From JBLEFH01 sp047345645 (GTDB lineage Bacteria > Pseudomonadota > Alphaproteobacteria > Rhodobacterales > Rhodobacteraceae): DNA of 64,000 nt. Numbering within the stretch: the first letter of the stretch is position 1; each line of letters starts with the position of its first letter. Both the position numbers and the translations under genes were made by a program. The notes beneath the pieces were generated by a model. The model did no database searches. It had not been told where the DNA came from and worked only from the letters and a program-made list of their open reading frames with translations. The stretch lies in the NCBI GenBank assembly GCA_047345645.1, contig JBLEFH010000004.1; one strand, written 5' to 3'. Positions 8,324 to 17,331 of the stretch are shown here, piece after piece.

Positions 8324-9433
8324 CTAGCGTTTCACCTGAAGCCGCCGGACGCCGGGGATCTCCTCGCTTTCCACCGCCGGTTTCGGATCGAACTCCATAT
8401 CCTCCAGCTTGCGGGTCCGCTTTCCAGCCTTCTGCGCCGAAATGCTGATCTCATCCACATCCTTGCGTGCCTGCTCGAAATGCCGCCCCAGATTGCCGAC
8501 ACGGGTCTCCAGCCGCTCCACATCCTTGGCCAGCAGCGCGAGCTCCGAGCGGATCACCCCCGCCTGCTCCCGCATCCGCACATCTTTGAGGACCGCGCGC
8601 AGCGTGTTCAGCACGGCCATGCAGGTCGTCGGCGAGACGGTCCAAACCCGCGCCTGAAAGCCCTCGCGCACCAGTTCCGGGAAATTCGCGTGAAGCTCCG
8701 CGTAAACCGCCTCAGAGGGCAGGAACATCAGCGCGCTGTCGGCGGTCTCCCCGGCGACGATATATTTCTCCGAAATCGCCTTGATATGCGTGCGGATGGC
8801 CGTGCGCATATGCCGCGCGGCCTCGGTTTTCTCCCGCTCCGTCTGCGCGTTGCGCAGCGCCTCATAAGCCTCCAGCGGGAACTTCGCGTCGATCACAATG
8901 GGGCCGGGCGGATCCGGCATATGCAACAGACAATCCGCCCGCTTCCCGTTCGACAGCGTCGCCTGCATCGAAAACGCATCCGGCGGGAGCGCCTTGGTCA
9001 CAATGTCCCGCAGTTGGATCTCGCCAAAGGCTCCGCGGGTCTGCTTGTTCGACAAAATATCCTGTAACCCCAGCACATCGCCCGACAGTTTCTCGATATT
9101 CGCCTGCGCCTTGTCGATCGCCGTGAGCCGCTGTTGCAACTCGCCCAGACTATGCGCCGTCCGCCGGGCCGAGCCGTGCAGGCTATTCTCCATCTGAAGC
9201 TTCACCTGATCGAGTCGCCCCTCCATGGTCCGCACCATCTCGGCCTGGGTGCGCGCCTGTGCCTCGCTGACATGGTTCAGCCCGCCGGTGAGCTGCAACT
9301 GCCCGTCATTGAGCCGCCGCACCGCGCCGCTCATGGAGCGCAGACCCAGCACGATGGCCAGCAGCATCACACAAACCACCAGAAGCGCGATGGCCCCGGC
9401 GATCATCACCGGGTCGGAAAAGACCTCATTCAT
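8324..9433 (-). CDS. rmuC: DNA recombination protein RmuC
   Basis: A 369-residue RmuC family protein. It begins with one hydrophobic segment (about residues 11-30), followed by a long predicted coiled coil (about 40-120) and then the conserved RmuC nuclease-like domain, including VIDAKFPLEAYEAL and the MFLPSEAVYAEL region. In Escherichia coli rmuC limits inversion between short inverted repeats; the biochemical activity is not firmly known. The start overlaps the end of mutL by four bases (ATGA), so the two DNA-maintenance genes are co-translated. Confidence 0.9.
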   Translation of the reverse strand: MNEVFSDPVMIAGAIALLVVCVMLLAIVLGLRSMSGAVRRLNDGQLQLTGGLNHVSEAQARTQAEMVRTMEGRLDQVKLQMENSLHGSARRTAHSLGELQQRLTAIDKAQANIEKLSGDVLGLQDILSNKQTRGAFGEIQLRDIVTKALPPDAFSMQATLSNGKRADCLLHMPDPPGPIVIDAKFPLEAYEALRNAQTEREKTEAARHMRTAIRTHIKAISEKYIVAGETADSALMFLPSEAVYAELHANFPELVREGFQARVWTVSPTTCMAVLNTLRAVLKDVRMREQAGVIRSELALLAKDVERLETRVGNLGRHFEQARKDVDEISISAQKAGKRTRKLEDMEFDPKPAVESEEIPGVRRLQVKR

Positions 9434-11253
9434 CGTCCAAACAGCCTTTCAATGTCTTTGAGCGCCAGCTTGATATAGGTCGGACGGCCATGATTGCACT
9501 GCCCGGATTTCGGCGTCGCCTCCATCTCGCGCAGCAGCGCGTTCATCTCATCGGCGCGCATACGGCGGCCCGAGCGCACCGAGCCGTGGCACGACATGCG
9601 CGACAGCACCGCGTCCACTTTGTCCGACACCGACGCGGTTTTCGCGCCTTCGGCCAACTCGTCGAGAACATCGTGAAGCAGCGCCTTCGGGTCCGTCTCG
9701 CCAAGCGGCGCGGGCGTCGCGCGGACGCAGACCGCATTGCCGCCAAACGCTTCGATCTCCAGACCGGCCTGCGCCAATTCGTCGGTGGCCTCAAGCACCC
9801 GCGTCAGATCATCCTCGGGAAGCTCAACAATCTCCGGGATCAGCAAATTTTGCGACGGAACCCCCGCCGCATATTGCGCCTTCAGCCGCTCATAGACGAG
9901 CCGTTCATGGGCCGCGTGCTGGTCGATGATGACCATGCCCTCCGCCGTCTGCGCGATGATGTAATTGGCATGGATCTGCGCCCGCGCCGCGCCGAGCGGG
10001 TGGTCTTCGGGATCCTCCTCAACAACAGGCTCCGGCTCAAACCGCGCCGACGGCTCCGCCAAACCGGCAAACTGCGTGGCGCGCGGCATCGCCGCCGGCG
10101 CGGGTCGGCTTGGCTGCGGGCGCGATCCGAAATCCATCTGGTAGACCCGCGCTTCGGACGCTGGCGCGGCCTGCGCTTCGGGCCGGAACCGCGTCAGCAT
10201 CTCCTGCGCCACTGTCGCGGATGTCTCCCGTCCGGCATCGCCCAAAAGCATCGCCTGAAGCGCGCCGACGATCATGCCGGTGACATTCCTCAGATCGCGA
10301 AACCGCACCTCAGCCTTGGCCGGATGCACGTTCACATCCACCAATGTCGGATCGCAGTCGAGGAAGATCACTGCCGCCCCGTGCCGCCCCTTCGGCAGCA
10401 CATCGGCATAGCCCGCACGCAGCGCGCCATGCAGCGATTTGTCCCGCACCGGGCGGCCATTCACGAAGAAATACTGATGCACAGCCGAACCGCGCGCATA
10501 GGTCGGCAGCGCGGCAAGACCCGTCAGCGTCACGCCATCCCGCGCCGCCTCCAGCGGGCGCGCGTTTTCGGTAAATTCGCGGCCTAGAACCTTCGTCAGC
10601 CGCTTTTCCAGTGCCTGAAACAACTCGCCCTGCTCGGCGCTCACCTCGAACAGCGTCCGCGGCTCGCCGCTCGTATCAACCAGCGCAAACCCGACCGACG
10701 GCTCCGCCATCGCGAGACGGCGCACCGCATCCATGATCGCCTGCATCTCGGCCCGGTCGGAACGCATGAATTTCAGCCGCGCGGGCGTCGCGTAGAAGAG
10801 ATCGCGCAACTCCACAACGGTCCCGCCCCCAAGCGCCGCCGGGCTGACCGCGCCCATCTTTCCGCCCTCAACGGCGATTTTCGCCGCCTCCGCATCCGCG
10901 ACCCGCGAGGTGATCGTCAGCCGCCCGACAGCCCCAAGGCTCGGCAGCGCCTCCCCACGAAAACCGAAAGAATGGATATGCGTGAGGTCCGACCCGTCGA
11001 TCTTCGACGTCGCGTGACGCGAAAGCGCCAGCGGCAGATCCTCGGCGGGGATCCCATGGCCATTATCGGTCACGCGGATCAGCGTCTTACCGCCCTCGGC
11101 AATCTCGATCCGCACCCGCGTCGCGCCCGCATCGAGCGCATTTTCCACCAACTCCTTCACCGCCGAGGCCGGACGCTCGACCACCTCACCCGCCGCAATG
11201 CGGTTGGCGGCAGCATCATCAAGCTGGCGTATTTTGGGGATCGTGATTGTCAT
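9430..11253 (-). CDS. mutL: DNA mismatch repair protein MutL
   Basis: MutL couples mismatch recognition by MutS to strand incision. The 607-residue protein has a GHKL ATPase N-terminus (ELVENALDAGATRV, DNGHGIP and FGFRGEAL motifs) and a C-terminal domain with DQHAAHERLVYE, the DQHA(X)2E(X)4E metal-binding motif of MutL proteins that nick DNA themselves, as expected for a bacterium without MutH. The ATG at 11253 (MTITIPKI) fits the family; an upstream in-frame start would add 33 residues unlike MutL. A short palindrome, ACATG-N6-CATGT, sits at 11257-11272 just before the start. rmuC follows with a 4-base overlap. Confidence 0.95.
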   Translation of the reverse strand: MTITIPKIRQLDDAAANRIAAGEVVERPASAVKELVENALDAGATRVRIEIAEGGKTLIRVTDNGHGIPAEDLPLALSRHATSKIDGSDLTHIHSFGFRGEALPSLGAVGRLTITSRVADAEAAKIAVEGGKMGAVSPAALGGGTVVELRDLFYATPARLKFMRSDRAEMQAIMDAVRRLAMAEPSVGFALVDTSGEPRTLFEVSAEQGELFQALEKRLTKVLGREFTENARPLEAARDGVTLTGLAALPTYARGSAVHQYFFVNGRPVRDKSLHGALRAGYADVLPKGRHGAAVIFLDCDPTLVDVNVHPAKAEVRFRDLRNVTGMIVGALQAMLLGDAGRETSATVAQEMLTRFRPEAQAAPASEARVYQMDFGSRPQPSRPAPAAMPRATQFAGLAEPSARFEPEPVVEEDPEDHPLGAARAQIHANYIIAQTAEGMVIIDQHAAHERLVYERLKAQYAAGVPSQNLLIPEIVELPEDDLTRVLEATDELAQAGLEIEAFGGNAVCVRATPAPLGETDPKALLHDVLDELAEGAKTASVSDKVDAVLSRMSCHGSVRSGRRMRADEMNALLREMEATPKSGQCNHGRPTYIKLALKDIERLFGR

Positions 11254-11378
11254 ACCACATGATCTAGCATGTTTACCGCGAGTCGCAAAGGACGCATCGC
11301 CCGCACCAGACGCCCGGAATGCCCCGGCAATCTGCGCGCCAACGGGCCTCAATGGCCCGGCAGGCGCGCCCGCTGCGG

Positions 11379-12668
11379 TCAGTCGAGACCGGGCTGGCCT
11401 ACGATCACGACCCGCAGGCGCTCCTCATCGAGCAGACGGGACGCGGCGCGGCGCACATCCTCTATCGTCAGCGCCTCGATGAGACCGTTCCGCCGGTCGA
11501 TATAGTCGAGATCATAGCCGCTCCGCTGGAACCCCGCGAGCACCCCGGCGATCTTGCTGTTCGAATCAAAACGCAGCGGGAAGGAGCCTGTCAGATAGGT
11601 TTTCGCCTTGGCGAGTTCCTCCTCCGTCGGTCCTTCTTCGGCCATCCGTGCCCATTCGGACCGCAGGATCTCGATCGCCTCCGCCATCCGCTCATTGCTG
11701 GCGGCGAATTGCCCGACCATCATCGGCGCGCCATCGAGCAGCGACAGCCCCGTATCCGCGCCATAGGTCAACCCGCGCTTTTCGCGCAGCTCATCGGTGA
11801 GGCGCGAGGCAAAACCACCCCCGCCGAGGATATGGTTCACGACATAAGCCGCGAGAAAATCAGGATCATCCTGCGCAAGGCCCTCTTCCCCGAAAATCGC
11901 AACCGATTGCGGCGTGTCGAGGTCGATCACCTCGGTCAGACCCGACGCTTGCATCTCGGGAACCGCCTCCGGCGTCGCGCCTTCCTCGGGCAGATCCGCC
12001 AAGATCTCATCAATCAGCGCCCCGGCTTCCTCAGCGCTCACATCGCCGACAACCGAGATAATCACATCATCGACGCCAAGCGCCGCCACCCGCGCGGCCT
12101 CCAAATCCTCGGCAGTCAAATTCGGGATCGTCTCTTCGGTCCCATTCACCGGGCGGCCATAGGCGTGATCCGGGAAGACAGCCGCCGAAAGCGCTTCCTG
12201 CGCTATCGCATTCGGGTCCTGTAAATCCTGCGCGCGGCCCGCCATAAGCTGCCCGCGCACCCGCTCCAGCGGCGTTTCATCAAATCGCGGCGCGCTCAGC
12301 GCATCCGACAGCAGCGCCGCCGCCTCCGCCGCATTCTCGGAGAGCATCGTCGCCGACACGCTCACCTCATCCCGGCGGGCGCTGAACCCGAAAGACGCGG
12401 CCAGTTCCTCGCGCGCCGTCGCAAATTCCACATCACTCCGCGCGCCGCTCCCCTCTTCGAGCATGCCCATCATGAAGCCCGTCGCGCCCGCCTTGTCAGC
12501 AGGCTCAAGAGCCGCGCCGCCGGGAAAGACGAAATCCATGGCGATCATCGGAATTTGCGGCTCTTCAACCAGCCAGAACGCATAACCATCGGGACTTGTG
12601 ACCGCTTCTACCTCAAGAGCGTGGAGCGGCGCAGCGATGAGGGACAAGGCGACGAGAAACCGTTTCAT
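11379..12668 (-). CDS. M16-family peptidase-like protein, non-catalytic partner
   Basis: A 429-residue periplasmic protein with signal peptide MKRFLVALSLIAAPLHA. It has the M16 (insulinase-like) fold but lacks the zinc motif HxxEH. It keeps the second-half signature RLTDELREKRGLTYG, the Arg/Tyr pair that contacts substrate. This is the usual division of labour in two-subunit M16 peptidases (as in mitochondrial processing peptidase-like pairs): one subunit holds zinc and the other holds the Arg/Tyr pair. Its start overlaps the stop of the catalytic gene upstream by four bases. Confidence 0.88.
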   Translation of the reverse strand: MKRFLVALSLIAAPLHALEVEAVTSPDGYAFWLVEEPQIPMIAMDFVFPGGAALEPADKAGATGFMMGMLEEGSGARSDVEFATAREELAASFGFSARRDEVSVSATMLSENAAEAAALLSDALSAPRFDETPLERVRGQLMAGRAQDLQDPNAIAQEALSAAVFPDHAYGRPVNGTEETIPNLTAEDLEAARVAALGVDDVIISVVGDVSAEEAGALIDEILADLPEEGATPEAVPEMQASGLTEVIDLDTPQSVAIFGEEGLAQDDPDFLAAYVVNHILGGGGFASRLTDELREKRGLTYGADTGLSLLDGAPMMVGQFAASNERMAEAIEILRSEWARMAEEGPTEEELAKAKTYLTGSFPLRFDSNSKIAGVLAGFQRSGYDLDYIDRRNGLIEALTIEDVRRAASRLLDEERLRVVIVGQPGLD

Positions 12669-14113
12669 TGCTTCTCCTCCGGCATCTGCTCACCCTCAGG
12701 CGTGGCGGGCGCGACCGCTTCAGCGTCGCCCGCCGGAGCCGCGCCGCCGGGCGAAGGCACGTCCGGCGTCTCGGCGTCGGGCGCGGGCGCTTCCGGCCGC
12801 ATCAGCCACCCCGTAACCGAGCGCGCCGGATCAAACAGCGCTTCGGCGGCGGCCATCACATCTTCCTCCGTGACTGCCGCCAAAACCTCGGGCCAAGCCT
12901 GCACATCCTCAATCGTCAGACCGCTCGTCAGCGCCGCGCCATAGCGCCGCGCGAGGCCAAACTGGCTGTCCCGCGCATAAATCTCCGCCGCCGCGATCTG
13001 GGTTTTCACCCGCGCGAACTGCGCCGAATCAATACCGTTTTCGAGAAAATCGGCGAGCGCGGCATCCATCGCCGCCTCGGCGTCCTCTAGCGAAACCGTC
13101 GCCGCAGGCACCACATAGACGCCAAACTGCGCGTCATCGAGCGACACGCCGTCGTAATAGGCCCCCGCAGAAAGCGCGATGCCCTGCTCGACCTGAAGCG
13201 CCTGACCCAGAACAGAGGTCACGCCGCCGCTGCCCAGAAGATCCGCGAGAATGACCAGCGCCGCCGCGTCTTCCTGATCCCCGGCATCGCGCTCCGGCGC
13301 GATATAGCTGCGCACGACATAGGGCTGGCCGACCCGCGCATCGGTAAACTCGACCCGGCGCGCCGCGATCTGCGGCGGCTCCGCCGGGCGCACCCGCTCG
13401 GTGATCGCATCCGACGCCTCCAGCGGGCCGTAATGCTCCTCGGCAAGCACCCGCACCTCATCCGGCGTCACATCGCCCGCCACCACGAGGATCGCGTTGT
13501 TCGGCGCATAGTATTTTCCATAAAACGCCAGCGCCTGATCGCGCTCCAGCGCCGCCAACTCGTGCCGCCACCCAATGATCGGCTTGCGATACGGGTGGTT
13601 GAGCCAGGTGATCGCCGTCCGCTGCTCGTTGAACCGCGCCGCCGGGTCGCTGTCCACCCGCTGATTGCGCTCTTCAAGGACCACGTCGCGCTCGGTGCGC
13701 ACGGCCTCCTCGGAAATGTCGAGATTTTCCATCCGGTCCGCTTCCAGCTCCATTACGAGCGGGAGACGGTCAGCGGCAATCCGTTGATAATACGCGGTAT
13801 AATCGCTGCTGGTGAAAGCATTATGCTCGCCACCATTCTCCGAAATCAGCGTCGAAAACTCGCCCTCCGGCACGGCTTCCGTGCCCTTGAACATCAGATG
13901 CTCGAAGAAATGCGCCAACCCGCTTTCGCCCTCGGCCTCATCCGCCGCGCCGGTGCGATACCAGACCATATGCGTGACGACCGGCGCGCGGTGATCCTCG
14001 ATCACCACGACTTCCATGCCGTTTTCCAGCGTGAAATCCGTCACATCCCCGGTTTCAGCGAAAACAGGGGCGGCGCTCAGGGCGAGGAGCCCTGCAACTA
14101 TGGGTCGGATCAT
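12665..14113 (-). CDS. M16-family zinc peptidase, catalytic subunit
   Basis: A 482-residue periplasmic metallopeptidase. A signal peptide (MIRPIVAGLLALSAAPVFA) precedes the M16 domain, whose inverted zinc motif HFFEH lies about 70 residues in and whose distal glutamate lies in the ERDVVLEERNQR segment. The C-terminal tail of about 45 residues is rich in Pro, Ala and Glu and is probably disordered. It overlaps the upstream DUF3035 lipoprotein gene by four bases and the non-catalytic partner downstream by four bases, so both M16 proteins and the lipoprotein are made together. Likely role: breakdown of peptides in the periplasm. Confidence 0.9.
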   Translation of the reverse strand: MIRPIVAGLLALSAAPVFAETGDVTDFTLENGMEVVVIEDHRAPVVTHMVWYRTGAADEAEGESGLAHFFEHLMFKGTEAVPEGEFSTLISENGGEHNAFTSSDYTAYYQRIAADRLPLVMELEADRMENLDISEEAVRTERDVVLEERNQRVDSDPAARFNEQRTAITWLNHPYRKPIIGWRHELAALERDQALAFYGKYYAPNNAILVVAGDVTPDEVRVLAEEHYGPLEASDAITERVRPAEPPQIAARRVEFTDARVGQPYVVRSYIAPERDAGDQEDAAALVILADLLGSGGVTSVLGQALQVEQGIALSAGAYYDGVSLDDAQFGVYVVPAATVSLEDAEAAMDAALADFLENGIDSAQFARVKTQIAAAEIYARDSQFGLARRYGAALTSGLTIEDVQAWPEVLAAVTEEDVMAAAEALFDPARSVTGWLMRPEAPAPDAETPDVPSPGGAAPAGDAEAVAPATPEGEQMPEEKQ

Positions 14114-14619
14114 TCGTCAGCCGGCGGCGCAGCGGGGGTGCGAACCCCCGCTGCGCGAAGCCGCTCCATTTCGGCTCCGGGATCAAGGATCTGGTCACGA
14201 TACTGGCGGCCCTCGGCGCTGACGCCAGCGGCCCGCTCGAGAAGCAGCAAACCGCTGCCACGGCTGCGCAATTCGTTGTCTTCCCGGCGCAGCACATTGC
14301 GGATATCCGCCGTCGTGCCGCCCGTCGCGGCCGCGATCGCGTTGTCCGACGCGGTATTGGCCGAAGGTCCGCCCGTGCCGCCAAGCGCGACGCGCGCATC
14401 CACATCGGGGCGCAGATCCGTACGGCTCGGCGCACCGGGTTGCGGGGTCGGAAGCTGAGCAAGATTTTCCGGCAATTCCAGAGGCTTTTGCGGAATCACG
14501 GTGAATTCGTCCGGCCCTTGCCGGTCGCTAATCCGGTCCACAAGACCGCCGCGTCCCGCTCCTTCAGAGCAGGCGGTCAGCGCGGCCAAAGCCATCACGG
14601 CGAAAAGCGGTTTGAACAT
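14110..14619 (-). CDS. DUF3035-type lipoprotein (BamF-like)
   Basis: A 169-residue lipoprotein. The ATG at 14619 has GGAGG five bases upstream, and the signal MFKPLFAVMALAALTAC ends in a lipobox Cys. The mature part contains PDEFTVIPQKPLELPENLAQLPTP, the proline-rich segment typical of DUF3035 proteins of alphaproteobacteria. That family has been linked to the outer-membrane beta-barrel assembly complex as BamF; the assignment here is by resemblance only. It lies in one transcription unit with lspA, the lipoprotein signal peptidase that would process it, and the two M16 peptidases. Confidence 0.8.
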   Translation of the reverse strand: MFKPLFAVMALAALTACSEGAGRGGLVDRISDRQGPDEFTVIPQKPLELPENLAQLPTPQPGAPSRTDLRPDVDARVALGGTGGPSANTASDNAIAAATGGTTADIRNVLRREDNELRSRGSGLLLLERAAGVSAEGRQYRDQILDPGAEMERLRAAGVRTPAAPPADE

Positions 14620-14666
14620 CAAAGCCTCCGGTCTTTCGCCTCTCTTAACTGATTGAACCGGCGCCG

Positions 14667-15140
14667 TCACGCAGCTTTGCGGCGTTTTCGCGGTGTTGTG
14701 CCGGGCAGCAAGATCAAACCTGCGGCACCGGCGAAGATCGCGATGTCCGCCACGTTGAACACATAGGGGTTGTCGATCCCGCAGCAGGACATGTTGAGAA
14801 AATCGGCTACGGCCCCGTAAAGCCAGCGATCCACCGCATTGCCGAGCGCGCCGCCAATGATAAGCCCGGTCCAGAACTGCGTCTTGCCCGGCTTGCTCCG
14901 CGCCCAGAAAAACAGCGCAACCGAGACGACAATTGAGAGCGCGATCAGCAGCCATTTCATATCCGCATCGCCGAAGAGCCCGAAATTGATGCCGGTGTTC
15001 CACGCCATCACAAAGGTCAGATAAGGCGAGGCAATATCAATCACCCGCGTCATCGGCAGATCCAGCACCTGCATGACGTAATATTTGCTCGCCTGATCAA
15101 GGACGAAAATGGTGAGGGCCGTGACGAGTATCCGTATCAT
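14667..15140 (-). CDS. lspA: Lipoprotein signal peptidase II
   Basis: LspA cleaves the signal peptide from lipid-modified prolipoproteins in the inner membrane. The 157-residue protein has four hydrophobic segments and both catalytic aspartates: D113 in GNAVDRWLYGAVADFL and D132 in FNVADIAI. The C-terminus is a basic tail (RKRRKAA). Its start overlaps the DUF805 gene by four bases and it is followed by a lipoprotein gene, its probable substrate class. Confidence 0.95.
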   Translation of the reverse strand: MIRILVTALTIFVLDQASKYYVMQVLDLPMTRVIDIASPYLTFVMAWNTGINFGLFGDADMKWLLIALSIVVSVALFFWARSKPGKTQFWTGLIIGGALGNAVDRWLYGAVADFLNMSCCGIDNPYVFNVADIAIFAGAAGLILLPGTTPRKRRKAA

Positions 15141-15724
15141 GCGCCGCCTTTTGCCACATCCGCCGGGGGCGGGCCATAGCGGTTTGTGTGGGGGTCGGAG
15201 CGTTTAAGGCAGAGGGCGAGAAGACCGAGGATGTAGAGACCTATCACCCTGAAAAGGTGAGTAAATATGCCCCCTATGTACACGGACGCGCCCTCGTCCA
15301 TGAAAACAATCGTTTCGGAGCCACCCAACTGTAGTGTGGAGAGTGTTAGCAAAGTGAAAAAGAAAGACGACGCGACGATGTGGAAAGCGACATAAAGCAT
15401 CACGAGAAAGATTGGCGGCGCTGCCCACCAGCCTGACATTCCGAAGTCATGGAGACGACGGCTAGATGCGGCTGTCAGTGCCACGAATATCGAGAAATAC
15501 AACAGGGCAACGAGAAACGTGACGAAGGCGATCACTTCGCTGCTCGCGGTGTCCATTTCTCCGATCCGCAATAATTTTGCGAGGAGAAACGAGAGGCCGG
15601 GAAGGAGAAAGCAAACGATTATTGCGGCGAAAATGAAGAAAGACCAAAACTCAGCCCGCGAAGCGCGACCGGAGAAGGACACGCTTTTTCGCAAGCAGGT
15701 TTTGATCGCTTCAAAATAACCCAT
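15137..15724 (-). CDS. DUF805 inner-membrane protein
   Basis: A 195-residue membrane protein of unknown function. It starts MGYFEAIKTCLRKSVSFSGRASRAEFW, the FSGRASRxEFW signature of DUF805, followed by four hydrophobic helices and a central SRRLHDFGMSGWW loop, also typical. The ATG is two bases beyond the purH stop; a TTG two codons earlier is a less likely start. The 3' end overlaps lspA by four bases. A close relative lies at 45614-46231. Confidence 0.85.
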   Translation of the reverse strand: MGYFEAIKTCLRKSVSFSGRASRAEFWSFFIFAAIIVCFLLPGLSFLLAKLLRIGEMDTASSEVIAFVTFLVALLYFSIFVALTAASSRRLHDFGMSGWWAAPPIFLVMLYVAFHIVASSFFFTLLTLSTLQLGGSETIVFMDEGASVYIGGIFTHLFRVIGLYILGLLALCLKRSDPHTNRYGPPPADVAKGGA

Positions 15725-15726
15725 TC

Positions 15727-17304
15727 TCAATGCCGGAAATGCCGCATCCCGGTGAAGACCATCGCGAGACCTGCTTCATTCGCCGCCGCGATCACCTCGT
15801 CGTCGCGGATCGAGCCGCCCGGCTGGATCACGGCCGTTGCGCCCGCTTCGGCGGCGGTCAGAAGGCCGTCGGCGAAGGGGAAGAACGCGTCGGAGGCGAC
15901 GACGGAGCCTTTCACGGTCGGCTCGGCCAGCTCAAGCGCTTCGGCCATGTCGGCGGATTTGCGGGCGGCGATGCGCGTGCTGTCCACCCGGCTCATCTGG
16001 CCCGCCCCGACGCCGACGGTCGCGCCGCCCTTGGCGTAGACAATCGCGTTGGATTTCACGTGTTTGGCGACGGTCCAAGCGAAGAGCAGATCGTCCAACT
16101 CCTGCGCGCTCGGCGCTTTCTCGGTGACGACCTTGAGGTCATCCCGCGTCAGCCGCCCATTGTCGCGATCCTGCACGAGATAGCCGCCCGCGACCTGCCG
16201 CCAGACCTGACCCGCCGCCGCCGGGTTGGCCAAACCGCCGGTTTCCAGAAGGCGCAGGTTTTTCTTTTTGGCAAAAATCGCGCGAGCGTCGTCGGAGACT
16301 TCGGGCGCAATCACGACTTCGGTGAAAATCTGCGCAATCTCCTCGGCAGTATCGCCGTCGAGCGTGCCATTCAGCGCCACGATGCCGCCAAAGGCCGACA
16401 CGCGGTCGCAATCATAGGCGCGCTTATAGGCACCCAGCAGCGTGTCGCCCTGCGCCACACCGCAGGGGTTGGCGTGTTTGATAATCGCCACCGCCGGGCC
16501 GTTCTGAAACTCGCTGACGAGTTCAAACGCGGCATCCGTGTCGTTAATATTGTTGTAGGACAGCTCCTTTCCCTGAATCTGCTTGGCGGTCGCGACACCG
16601 GGCCGCACCTCGCCGGTCACGTAGAAGGACGCCGACTGATGCGGGTTCTCGCCATAGCGCAGGCTTTGCGCGAGCGTGCCCGCCACGGCGCGGCGGCGCG
16701 GCGTTTCCTCGCCAATCGCGTTCGCCATCCATGTGCTGACCGCCGCATCATAAGCGCCGGTGCGGGCGTAAGCGGTCTGCGCGAGACGCTTGCGGAACGC
16801 CAGATCCGTGCCGCCCGCTTTCAGCGCGTCGATCAGCGGGGCGTAATCCTCAGGGTCCGTCACCACGGCCACATCGGCGTGATTCTTGGCCGCCGCGCGG
16901 ATCATCGCCGGGCCGCCAATGTCGATATTCTCGATGCAGGTGTCGTAATCCGCGCCCTTCGCAACCGTCTCTTCGAAGGGGTAAAGATTCACCACAAGCA
17001 GGTCGATATCCGCGATGCCATGCTCATCCATCGCCGCGCGGTGCTCTTCGTTCCCGCGCTGCGCGAGAAGGCCGCCATGGACCATCGGGTGCAGGGTTTT
17101 CACCCGCCCGTCCATCATCTCGGGAAAGCCTGTGAGATCCGACACATCGCGCACCCGCAGCCCTTCAGCACGCAGCGCCGCCGCCGTGCCGCCGGTCGAG
17201 ACGATCTCCACCCCTTCCGCGTCGAGCGCTTTGCCCAGTTCAATCAATCCGCTCTTGTCGGACACGGAAAGCAGGGCGCGTTTGATAGGGGTGAGGTCGG
17301 TCAT
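15727..17304 (-). CDS. purH: AICAR transformylase / IMP cyclohydrolase
   Basis: PurH carries out the last two steps of purine synthesis: formylation of AICAR with 10-formyl-tetrahydrofolate and ring closure to IMP. The 525-residue length is standard. The N-terminal cyclohydrolase half starts with RALLSVSDKSGLIELGKAL and has STGGTAAALRAEG; the C-terminal transformylase half has the catalytic KHANPCGVA (Lys-His) segment and VDSTRIAARKSADMA. It is followed 27 bases upstream on the same strand by a heparinase-like gene and leads directly into the DUF805-lspA unit. Confidence 0.96.
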   Translation of the reverse strand: MTDLTPIKRALLSVSDKSGLIELGKALDAEGVEIVSTGGTAAALRAEGLRVRDVSDLTGFPEMMDGRVKTLHPMVHGGLLAQRGNEEHRAAMDEHGIADIDLLVVNLYPFEETVAKGADYDTCIENIDIGGPAMIRAAAKNHADVAVVTDPEDYAPLIDALKAGGTDLAFRKRLAQTAYARTGAYDAAVSTWMANAIGEETPRRRAVAGTLAQSLRYGENPHQSASFYVTGEVRPGVATAKQIQGKELSYNNINDTDAAFELVSEFQNGPAVAIIKHANPCGVAQGDTLLGAYKRAYDCDRVSAFGGIVALNGTLDGDTAEEIAQIFTEVVIAPEVSDDARAIFAKKKNLRLLETGGLANPAAAGQVWRQVAGGYLVQDRDNGRLTRDDLKVVTEKAPSAQELDDLLFAWTVAKHVKSNAIVYAKGGATVGVGAGQMSRVDSTRIAARKSADMAEALELAEPTVKGSVVASDAFFPFADGLLTAAEAGATAVIQPGGSIRDDEVIAAANEAGLAMVFTGMRHFRH

Positions 17305-17331
17305 CAGGCATCCTTTGTCATGGCCAGGGCG

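Noticed and set aside
11340..11362. GGGCC-N5-GGCCC as a terminator after the M16 genes
   Set aside because: The stem is only five pairs and there is no T tract.
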